Below, piece after piece: positions 1-8,500 of a stretch of 8,656 nucleotides of DNA. Source of the stretch: Acidobacteriaceae bacterium (GTDB taxonomy: Bacteria; Acidobacteriota; Terriglobia; Bryobacterales; Bryobacteraceae); contig JAFARV010000925.1 in the NCBI GenBank assembly GCA_019245255.1, positions 1-8,656 of the forward strand, written 5' to 3'. The notes beneath the pieces are model-generated. The model was not told where the DNA came from, ran no database searches, and saw nothing but the letters and a program-made list of their open reading frames with translations. Position numbers and translations under genes: made by a program. Each line of letters opens with the position of its first letter. Positions within the stretch are counted from its first letter, which is position 1.

Positions 1-520
1 GATCGGTTTCCCGATCGGTACTTTCATCTGCCGGCACGGATGTTGGCCAGTTCAGCACTGCGATGCCCGGAAGCGTTCTTACGCGCGCGACCAGCAGGTT
101 CGTGTAGGTTCGGCATAGGCCTTGCAAGTTATTCCCCTGAGAAATCCAGCCGGTAGACGGGACCGCCACAAACCAAACCTGATTGGCCAGACGCAATAGG
201 ATGGTGAATTGCCGAACGAATTCGTCGATACGGACGCGCAGTTCGTTGCGCATCCAGCTTTCACCAAAAGACCCATCCGATCTTAGCTTCAGGTCCTCTC
301 TCAGCCAATCTTCGATACGCAGCAGCACGGCAACTTTGGAGCCGGGCTGCGAGGTGACCAGGTATTCACTGAAGTCTGTGAATTGGGCAAAGTTCACTCG
401 TCGAGCAATTCCCGCATCGGTCAGCACGCGCTGCAGTGAATCTACGATGGCAGTGCACCTGAAGGTCGCCGCCAACGTTAAATGCAGTTCTGATTTAAGC
501 TCAGCGCCCTCAGTTGGCAT
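1..520 (-). CDS. FkbH-like (HAD-IIIC associated) protein, N-terminal part, cut by left edge
   Basis: An open frame begins at ATG 520-518 and stays open to base 1, giving 173 residues with no stop. A TGA lies directly before the ATG in the same frame (523-521), so no earlier start is possible, and GGGGAG lies just upstream. Residues 11-20 (ELHLTLAATF), an NFAQF segment at 43-47 and VAVLLRIEDWLRE at 63-75 match, from memory, the N-terminal SGNH-like domain of long FkbH-type proteins in NRPS/PKS clusters (typical pattern: LAxTFT, then APYNQVFQ, then NVVLVRLEDW). In that family a HAD-IIIC domain with a DxDxTLW motif follows; the window ends before it would appear. Known FkbH-type enzymes load a glyceryl unit from 1,3-bisphosphoglycerate onto a carrier protein; whether this one does is unknown. 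The gene overlaps the amidohydrolase gene by 11 nt, which suggests translational coupling. The coding frame is secure; the family call is moderate. Confidence 0.7.
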   Translation of the reverse strand, partial: MPTEGAELKSELHLTLAATFRCTAIVDSLQRVLTDAGIARRVNFAQFTDFSEYLVTSQPGSKVAVLLRIEDWLREDLKLRSDGSFGESWMRNELRVRIDEFVRQFTILLRLANQVWFVAVPSTGWISQGNNLQGLCRTYTNLLVARVRTLPGIAVLNWPTSVPADESTDRETD

Positions 521-1649
521 TCACTCCCCAGACCCAGCGAACAGCGTTATCGTGATAGATCTTCTTCAGTACGGAACGCGGAAGATCCAGTCCGGTAACC
601 CTCATTCCGAAATAGTCGAACGTATCAGACGTCGCAAGATACCGCCACTCGGCCGCGTACCGATTTCGCCAAACAGTAGGCGATAACCGGTGATCCTCGC
701 CAGCATTCTTTCCTAACGAACCTTGATAAAAGGTAAGATCCGTACCGTACAGGATCCGATCCTGATAGTGCAGGATAAACGCGCGCACTTTGTCCCGCGG
801 TTGGGTCATTAAGCTCGGCATGCGTGCTGCCGTATCCACTGCAAAATTTGGATACAGGTTCAAATGCGTGGCCACGTCTTCGAGATGGTCTTCCATGCTC
901 CCGAAATGCGCTCCGATAACGCGGAGATCCGGGTGGGATACGAGAACGTGATCTCTAGCGCGCAGGATCGCAGCTTTCGATGGAGCAGCCGGTTTCTGGA
1001 ACATGTTCCATTGGGGATTCTCGGAGTAATATGCCGAATAGATTCCTGTTCCGGTCCACGCTGCATCGGGTTCTGCGCTGTGGGTAATTAGGGTTTTGTG
1101 ATGTTGCGCGATATCCGTGTGAATGGATTCAAAGATTGGATCATCCGGCATAAGAAACTGGTCCGAGCCGTTCCTGATTTCCATTCCCACGTTCTTCCAG
1201 ATCTTCACTGCTACGGCGCCAGACGCGAAATCGCGATTCAGCTGATCCACGGTACTCTTCGAGAAATCCGGATCGTTCACCCGGTACGGATCGAACGTAG
1301 TACAGAGGCGTACATGACCCATGCTCGAACGCGCGAATTGTAAAGCAGCCTGCCTCTCACATTCGGCGGAAGCAAGGATTGGGGTCGCGTGGTCGATATA
1401 CATGATGTCGAGCACATGCATATGCCAGCGCTCAAGCATGCGCACCAGATCTGGGTTTGCTTCAAAGACGTGTGTATGGACGTCAATCGGCTCCAATGAG
1501 GCAAGTTCTGCGAGCCGGAGCCACTGTAATGGGACGCTTCTATATTTCGCGGCTGGCCGAATCGTTACGACCAACAGTGTTATGGCGCAAACGACGAAAG
1601 CAGCCAAGAACACGGCGTATCTGCTGGGCACGCGTCGTTGCAACTGCAC
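510..1649 (-). CDS. Membrane-anchored amidohydrolase-2 family hydrolase (metal-dependent TIM barrel)
   Basis: The protein has 379 residues. Residues 11-30 (YAVFLAAFVVCAITLLVVTI) form one hydrophobic helix, a likely signal anchor; flanking positive charges are balanced (R5, R6, R10 before; R31, K35, R37 after), so orientation is not certain, although a periplasmic catalytic domain is the usual arrangement. The catalytic part starts with the HxH metal motif IDVHTH (H58, H60), then VAVKIWKN (K149), LITHSAEP (H190), IGAHFGS (H248) and LYGTD (D304), in the order expected for amidohydrolase-2 enzymes (hydrolases and nonoxidative decarboxylases). All these candidate ligands are present, so the enzyme looks intact. 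Translation starts at GTG 1649-1647, with a weak GGA 7 nt upstream and 21 nt after the methyltransferase stop. The substrate is unknown. Its place in an NRPS operon suggests peptide tailoring, maturation or self-protection (inference). Confidence 0.85.
   Translation of the reverse strand: MQLQRRVPSRYAVFLAAFVVCAITLLVVTIRPAAKYRSVPLQWLRLAELASLEPIDVHTHVFEANPDLVRMLERWHMHVLDIMYIDHATPILASAECERQAALQFARSSMGHVRLCTTFDPYRVNDPDFSKSTVDQLNRDFASGAVAVKIWKNVGMEIRNGSDQFLMPDDPIFESIHTDIAQHHKTLITHSAEPDAAWTGTGIYSAYYSENPQWNMFQKPAAPSKAAILRARDHVLVSHPDLRVIGAHFGSMEDHLEDVATHLNLYPNFAVDTAARMPSLMTQPRDKVRAFILHYQDRILYGTDLTFYQGSLGKNAGEDHRLSPTVWRNRYAAEWRYLATSDTFDYFGMRVTGLDLPRSVLKKIYHDNAVRWVWGVNAN
524..529 (-). promoter_or_regulatory. 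Shine-Dalgarno sequence of the FkbH-like gene
   Basis: GGGGAG on the minus strand, followed by TGA and then ATG, lies inside the last codons of the amidohydrolase gene. The 3-nt spacer is short, but this is the only strong purine run near the start. With the in-frame TGA it supports ATG 520-518 as the start. Confidence 0.5.
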
Positions 1650-1670
1650 CTTAGAATCCGTGGTTGAATC

Positions 1671-2492
1671 TTAAGAGCAATACAGGTTGGACAGTCGGGA
1701 CACCAGTTTCGATCCCGCAACAAAATCCCGGTTATCAAATAAGACAGGCGCCCGGTCCCAGCGTGAACCAGGCCGGACGAAGAGCGAAACGGAGTCGATG
1801 AGGCATTTGCCCTTCGTCCAGTTGATCACTTCCTGAGATATGCACTTCAGGCCAGCCCGTGCGCAGTAATCACGGAATAGAACCGCGGTCATTGATCTGG
1901 CCCGGCCGGCTTGTAGATTGATCGAAAGGAGCGTTGAAAGATTCTCTTTCGTAACTATCCGTCGGCGCATGGCAGAAGGAAGCCTGTTGTAGTACTCAAC
2001 CGCCTTCAGCCGAACTGGATAGGCTCCAATGTTGGAGTGATGTATAAAACCCACTCCGTCGGGGGTGAGTTTCCGGGCTATCTGCACCAGATATGCTTCG
2101 ACTACTTCCTTTTCAGCGTGTACCAGGGAATCAAAGCTGAAGACGAAATCAATCGCGTTGTCCGGAACAGCCGCTAGGGAAGTGCCGTCGTTGACGTGAA
2201 ATCTGATATGAGAATCCAAAGCGAATCGCGCCTTGCAGTATTCGATACATCGGGCCGAAATGTCTACTCCGATCATCGATTGGCATTGGTCCTTCAGAAA
2301 GCGGGTCCACCGGCCAAATCCAGGTGCGATCTCGAGTATCCCGGAGCACGGAAGAAAACGACGGATTCGTGGATAGAGGACAAAGGACCACAGAGCGTCG
2401 GTTCCGCCGAATGTCGCGGACCACTCGTCGCCGGCGCTGGGCCAATCGTACTGATCATTCCAGACTTTGAGATTTTCCTCAAGGGTTGCCAT
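1671..2492 (-). CDS. Stand-alone class I SAM-dependent methyltransferase
   Basis: The protein has 273 residues, a normal length for a small free-standing methyltransferase. The SAM-binding motif I is ILEIAPGFGRW (residues 52-62), an ExxPGFG form of the usual ExGxGxG loop. The acidic residue that should bind the SAM ribose is D77 in GVDIS. NDG at 101-103 probably lies near the adenine, and DFVFSFDSLVHAE (115-127) is the post-motif II strand. FIHHSN (149-154) follows motif III. I recognise the overall pattern (DWPSAGDEW near the N terminus, then a WS segment and EIAPGFGRW) from bacterial methyltransferases encoded in polysaccharide and secondary metabolite loci; the acceptor atom (O, N or C) cannot be told. 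ATG 2492-2490 has GAAGGA 4 nt upstream and lies 17 nt after the NRPS stop. It is clearly co-transcribed with the NRPS and distinct from that protein's built-in N-methyltransferase, so a separate modification is likely. Confidence 0.88.
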   Translation of the reverse strand: MATLEENLKVWNDQYDWPSAGDEWSATFGGTDALWSFVLYPRIRRFLPCSGILEIAPGFGRWTRFLKDQCQSMIGVDISARCIEYCKARFALDSHIRFHVNDGTSLAAVPDNAIDFVFSFDSLVHAEKEVVEAYLVQIARKLTPDGVGFIHHSNIGAYPVRLKAVEYYNRLPSAMRRRIVTKENLSTLLSINLQAGRARSMTAVLFRDYCARAGLKCISQEVINWTKGKCLIDSVSLFVRPGSRWDRAPVLFDNRDFVAGSKLVSRLSNLYCS

Positions 2493-2496
2493 GGAA

Positions 2497-2502
2497 TCCT
2501 TC
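2497..2502 (-). promoter_or_regulatory. Shine-Dalgarno sequence of the methyltransferase gene
   Basis: GAAGGA on the minus strand lies 4 nt before ATG 2492-2490, inside the 17-nt gap after the NRPS stop codon. It supports this start and independent ribosome loading within the operon. Confidence 0.6.
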
Positions 2503-2509
2503 GAGTGGC

Positions 2510-5500
2510 TTAAGCGCGCGGCACCGGAGAGCGCCGAATGCCTTTCAGCTTCTGCATGGTCGCCGCCTGAAATTGATTGTGCTCGGTGAAACGTTGGTAG
2601 GCCTCAGTCTCGTGCATCGACTGTAAGATATCGCTGAGACGGCGGCCAGGATCAGCCGTGGCCTGCTCCAGGATTTGCTGATACTGCGCGATCATTCGGG
2701 TGATCATTGCGGGATCAAGGAGGCTTGGATTGTAGACCCAGGTGCCAGCAAGCTCACCGCCTTTGTTCCGGTAGAAGACGGCGAGGTCGAACTTGGAAGG
2801 CATGTCGATGTGGAACGTGCTCATCTCAAGTCCCGGCAGCGGAGGGCTGCTCACAGGCGTATTTAGATGAACGAAGAGCACTTGCACAAGCGGATTGCGG
2901 CAAGTCATCCGTTCGGGTTGCAGTTCCTCAACCAGCCTGTCGAAGGGCACATCCTGATGCGCGTGCGCATGCAGGGTCACCTCGCGTACGCGGTGTAACA
3001 GTTCCGTGAAGGGCGGATCGCCGGAAAGGTTTGTCCGCAGAACCATCAAATTAACGAAAAAGCCGATCAGTGACTCTGTTTCGGCGCGCGTGCGTCCAGC
3101 GAGGTCAGTTCCAAGCACGATATCCGGCTGCTTCGTCAAATCCAGAATCAATGTCTGGAAGGCGGCGAGCATAGTCATGAATGGCGTCACACCTTCTTGC
3201 CGGCTCACCGCAAGGATCTGATCAGCAAGCGTCTTCGGCAAAGTCAGGCGCTCGATGCCGTTGCGCAGCCCCGAGATTGCCGGAACAACACTGCGATCCG
3301 AAAGCGAAAGGACCGGGGGCGCCCCCGCCAGAGAGCGTTTCCAATACCCGAGCTGTTCTTCCAATACGTCCCCTTGGAGCCAGCTTCTCTGCCACACGGC
3401 GTAGTCGCCGTACTGAATCGGAAGCTCGGGGAGATGCGCCTCCTGACCTGTCAAGGACGCTTCATAGAGCGCTGCGAGATCCGATTGCATGATACCCATG
3501 CTCCAACCGTCGCTCGCAATGTGGTGCATGTTCACGAACAACACATGTGACGCCGCTTCGAGCTTGAGCAGCATGGGCCGGAACAGTACATCCGTCTCGA
3601 GGTGGAAGGGCCTTGCAGCCTCTTGCTGGATTATTCGCTTTGCTTCCTGCTCGCGTGCGTCCGAGGGCACAGAAGTCAAGTCGTGGATGCATAGCAGAAT
3701 CTTTGCTTCCGGAAGGACGACCTGTACCGCAATGTCCTGCTGTGTCCTGTATACGGTTCTGAGAATCTCGTGCCGGCGGACGATTCCGTTGAGTGCATTC
3801 TCGAGTGCCGCAACATTCAGCGGCCCGGAAAGCCGAACTGCCCAGGGAATTGCGTACAAAGGACTACCGGGTTCCATCTGATCAAGGAACCACAGTCTCT
3901 GCTGCGCAAACGATAGCGGTAAGCATTCCGCGCGACCTGCGCGAACGATGGGTGGAGCGACGAGTCCGTGCTTACGGCGCTGCAACGTCTCTATCAGGCG
4001 CGCCAGGGAGGCGACAGTGGGAGCCTCAAACAACGCCCGCACAGAAACATCGACACCAAACGCCGCACGCGCCCTCGCGATAACTTGTGTAGCCGAAAGG
4101 GAATGGCCACCGAGCTCAAAGAAGTTATCCTCGGCCCCTAGCTGCTCAATGCGCAGAACATCGGCCATGATCGCGGCAAGCACCTGCTCGACCTCCGACT
4201 GCGGGGCGATATAGGTTGCCGAATAGTCTGAGGATTGCTCTGGCGCCGGAAGCGCCTTCCGGTCGATCTTGCCATTCGCGGTCAAAGGGAGGCTGTCCAA
4301 CAGCACGAATGCTTGCGGAACCATGTATTCGGGTAGCTTGGCGTTCAGCCACGACCGCAACTGTGGAACCACACGCGCGGCTCTCTTCTGGCGTAGCGGA
4401 TTATTCGCGTAATTCCTTAATTGCCTAAAGGCGCGCGCTTCACCCGGATAGCGCGGTTCGGCAGAATCGGTGTCTGCGTTGGCGCCTATCCTCCGCAGCA
4501 CCACATCACAACCGCCATTAACATGTTTTTGCGACGCGCGAATCTCGACGCAATACGGCAAGTCTTGTTCTAGTGCCCACAGGTCTTCCGGATCGACCGC
4601 CTGACTGTCTCCCACACGCCTGCTTACCAGTTCGCGCAATTCTGCCACTGTCGTCTCCGCGCGAGCCTGCGCCAGCAGTTCCAGCATCGCTACCTCTTCT
4701 CGCAAGCGCGCGTTCGGCACATCCGTCACGCCCAGCATGTCCGGCTGTGTACTGCGGAGAGTCTGCCGTAAAAGATCCAGGCTGAACGACTCTTTCTGCC
4801 AATCCACCCAGGGACACTCGATCATCTGCACGGGCGTCTCGCTGATATGCAGCGTTACGTCGTAGCGGAAGCGCGTCAACTCGTTATGCGCGCGCCCACG
4901 CTTCAGCTGCACCTCAATACGCCGGATCTTCGGTATGCGCTGCCGCAAGGCCGCGAACAACTCGGGATCCAGCAGCAGTTCGCCTTCCTGTGCCACGTTC
5001 AGACGCACGCGCCGCCGCATCTGCTCGGCCGTCATCGTCGCCGGCGCCTGATACATCAGCACGGAGGTCTGGAACATCTCAATTGACGGCAGGCTTCGCA
5101 AGTCGCCCAGGAATACCGTCCCTTGCGGCCCCACTGCTTCCACTGCCCCGGTTACTACTTCGAGGAAGTAATCCAGATCCGGGAAGTATTGCGCCACGGA
5201 ATTCAGAATCACTGTATCGAACTGTCCTGCGCTGGCGGCAAATTCGTGCGCAGGCCTTCGTTCGAGCGTGAGAAGCTCGGGGAGATGTAGTTCGGGCCGG
5301 TGGACGTGCTTGGCCAGTGCATTCAACGCCGTGTCAGAAATGTCGGTTCCGTAGTATCGCTGGCAATGGGGCGCCACGCGGAACAGCAGCAGTCCGGTTC
5401 CGCAGCCGATCTCCCATACCCGCCGCGGCTGTAACTTCAGAATCCGATCTACCGTGCTCTCGACCCACACCTTCATCTCCGCGGCCGCAATCGCTTGTCC

Positions 5501-8500
5501 GGTATAGCTGCTCTCCCAGCCCACGATATTGAACGTCGCGTCGCCGCCATTCTCGCCCTGCCGGTAGGCCTCGTCAAACGTCACCGACCATTGCGAAACC
5601 TGCTCGCTGGCGAGCGCTTCGTCGCTCGCCGTGATGTCCGATCCCCTATACTCCGGGTTGGCAATGACATACGCGATCAGACGCTTGTCCCCGGGCTGCT
5701 CCTCGCGCACTGTCACCACACTCTGCCGCACCCCAGCGTGTTGCCCCAGCATCGCCTCAATCTCGCCGGGTTCGATCCGATATCCCCGAATCTTTACCTG
5801 ATCGTCCACTCGCCCCAGATACTCGAGATTGCCATCCGCGAGATAACGGACCCGGTCTCCCGTCCGATAGAGGCGATCGCTTGGGCGATTGCTGAATGGA
5901 TCTGGCACAAACCGCTCGCTCGTGAGCTGCGGCCGCAGCCAGTAGCCCCGTGCAAGGCCTTCACCTCCGACGTACAGTTCTCCCGGCACGCCTTGAGGTA
6001 CAAGATTGCTGTAATCATCCAAAACGCGCACAATTGTGTTAGCGATGGGTTTTCCGATTGGAGGCGCACCATTTCCCGATTTAGGGACGCTAGCACACGA
6101 TGTGACCACCGTGCTCTCCGTTGGCCCGTAATGATTGATTACCTCGAAGGAAACACGGGGCCCGGGACGTCGGCTCAGCCTGTCGCCGCCGGTCAGCAGT
6201 GCGCGGAGCTTTAAGCCGCTGCCGCCCGCAGTATCTAGCAGCCCGAGAAATTGTTCCGCGAGCGGAGTAGGTAGAAACGAAAGTGTGATGTGTTCGCGTT
6301 CCAGCCAGGAAAGTAACTTTTCGGGAGAGGTTCTGGCCTCCTCGTCAGGAAAATGCAGACTAGCGCCTGCAGTCAGATAAGGAAAGATCTCCCATACCGA
6401 GGCGTCAAAGGCGAGACCGGCGACCTGCGTGGCGCGATCGCATGGCCGAACACTGTACTGGCGCTGGTGCCAAACAATCAGATTGACCAGCGAACGGTGT
6501 TCAACAAGAACTCCCTTCGGCCTGCCCGTCGAGCCGGATGTGTAGATTACGTACGCCAAATCTGATGAGCGGGCTAGAACTGTAGGATTCTCCCCTGATG
6601 CCTCTGCGATTGTCGGCCAGTCGTCATCTAAATGGATTTCCTTGGCCGCATGATCTGGGAGGTGCTTCGAAACCGTGGCCTGAGTGAGCAGTACCGGCGC
6701 CTGGGAGTCCTCCAGCATGAACGCCACTCGATCCTTCGGATACGCCGGATCGAGTGGCAGATATGCGGCTCCGGCTTTCAATACGCCAAGGATTGCGGCC
6801 GTTGTTTCGAGCGACCGCTCCATGCAGATTGCGATCAATGCCCCCGGGCCCGCACCAAGACCGCGCAAGTAATGTGCAATTCTATTCGCACGTTCGTTCA
6901 ATTCTCTATACGTCCTTGCACTACCTGCAGCGGCGACGGCCAATGCGTTTGGGGTAGCTTCGACCTGCTGCTCAAACAGCTCGTGCACACAGATATCGCA
7001 CGGATATTCAGCGGCTGTTGAGTTCCACTCAACAAGCAACTGGTGCTCTTCCGCTGCCGTCAGGAGAGGCAACTCGTAAATGCGTTTATCGGGATTAACA
7101 ACAATCGCCTCCAGCAGTGTCCGGTAATGACCGATCGCGCGGCGAATGCTCTCGGGATCGAAGAGATCCGTGTCGTACTCTACTCTCAGCAACACGCTCC
7201 CGTTCAGTTCAAACGCGAACCAAGCTACATCGACAACGGACGTCTTTGCGTGAAGCGGCCGGCGCTCGAGCCGCAGTTCCGGGAGCTCCGCTGCCTGCAC
7301 AGGGGCGGGCTGAAGCGCAAACACCACCTGAAAGATCGGATTGTGGCTCAGATTCCGGTCGGGATGCAGTTCTTCGACAACACGCTCAAACGGGACGGCT
7401 TCGTTGGCGAAAGCGCCCAGGCATGTTTCTCGCGTGCGCTGCAGCAACTCGCGCCACCGCGGATTGCCGGATACGTCCGTTCGCAGCGCCAGCGTGCTCA
7501 CGAAGAAGCCTATCAGCGGCTCGATCTCGGTGAGGTTTCGGTTTGCGCTGGGCGAGCCTACAACGATGTCTTCAAGTCCCGAATACCGCGAGAGCAACAC
7601 GTTGAACGCGGCAAGCAACCCCATGAACAACGTGGCGCTTTCCTCGTGGCAGAGGCGCCGCACTTCCGAGACCAAGCCCTCGGGCAACACGGTTTCCTCA
7701 ATCGCGCCACAATGCCGATCCGTATCCGTGCGCGGGCGATCAGTGGGGAACTCAACCAGTGCCGGCGCGCCGCTAAGGCGCGGTTTCCAGTATGCGACCG
7801 CGTGGCGGAGGACTTCTCCTTCAAGGTGACGACGCTGCCAGATGGCGAAATCGGCATACTGGACCGGCAGCGGAGGCATGGGGTCCGCGAATCCTTCGCA
7901 CGCGGCGCGGTAGTGGTTGGCAATCTCCTCCATCAGAATGCCGTGTGACCACCGGTCATAGATAATGTGATGCGCGTTGAGCACCATCTCATGCTGGTCA
8001 TCCGCCAGCTTGACTACGAGCACCCGAAGCAGTGGACCTGCGGCGAGATCGAAAGGCGTAACCGCCTGCTCCTCAAGCACGCGGAGAGCTTCCATCTCTC
8101 TTGTGCTTTCCTCGAGATGCGTCAAATCGACACACTGCACAGGAATGTTGAGATCTGGTGCGATGACTTGAACCGGTCCTGAATCCGATTGAGTGAAGGT
8201 TGTCCGAAGGGACTCGTGCCTGCGCACGACCCTGTCGATTGACAGCTGTAGCGCGTCCCGATTCAACTTTCCGTGCAGACGGTACCGCTGGGGAACGTTA
8301 TAGAAGGGATTTCCAGGAGCTAATTGGTCAAGGAACCACAGACGCTGCTGCGCGAACGAAAGCGGCGCGGTGTTGCCGCGTACCTGCGGCGTGAGCGATG
8401 GAAACGAGGTGGCACAAACCCGGTTTGCGTCAATTCTCCGCGCAAAAGAGGCCAGGACGGGTGACTCGAAAAGCGCCTTCAACGGGAGTTCCATCTCATA

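Noticed and set aside
1..19. Direct repeat of GATCGGT separated by 5 bases
   Set aside because: It is short, lies within coding sequence (it encodes TDRETD), and has no further copies nearby, so it is not evidence for an operator or attachment site.
79..276. A 65-residue minus-strand open frame at the left edge
   Set aside because: It is out of frame with the FkbH-like gene covering the same bases, which has family-like motifs and a fixed start.
183..686. A 167-residue open frame on the plus strand over the left-edge genes
   Set aside because: It is serine- and arginine-rich with no motif, and it opposes two minus-strand frames that have clear family signatures.
2621..3925. Reading C2 as an epimerization domain
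   Set aside because: Its full condensation motif set (SFAQQRLWF, HHIASDGWS, IGFFVNLMVLRTN) matches ordinary peptide-bond-forming domains.
5495..6214. A 239-residue open frame on the plus strand
   Set aside because: It is antisense to conserved adenylation motifs A5-A8 and the start of the N-MT, and shows no domain signature.
7043..7948. A 301-residue open frame on the plus strand
   Set aside because: It lies antisense to the condensation domain C1, has no recognisable motif and its sequence is the shadow of a conserved GC-rich coding region.
3881..8365. Similar DNA at 3881-3921 and 8327-8365
   Set aside because: Both copies encode the conserved C1 motif (SFAQQRLWFLDQ) of the two condensation domains; the likeness follows from protein conservation and is not a mobile repeat.
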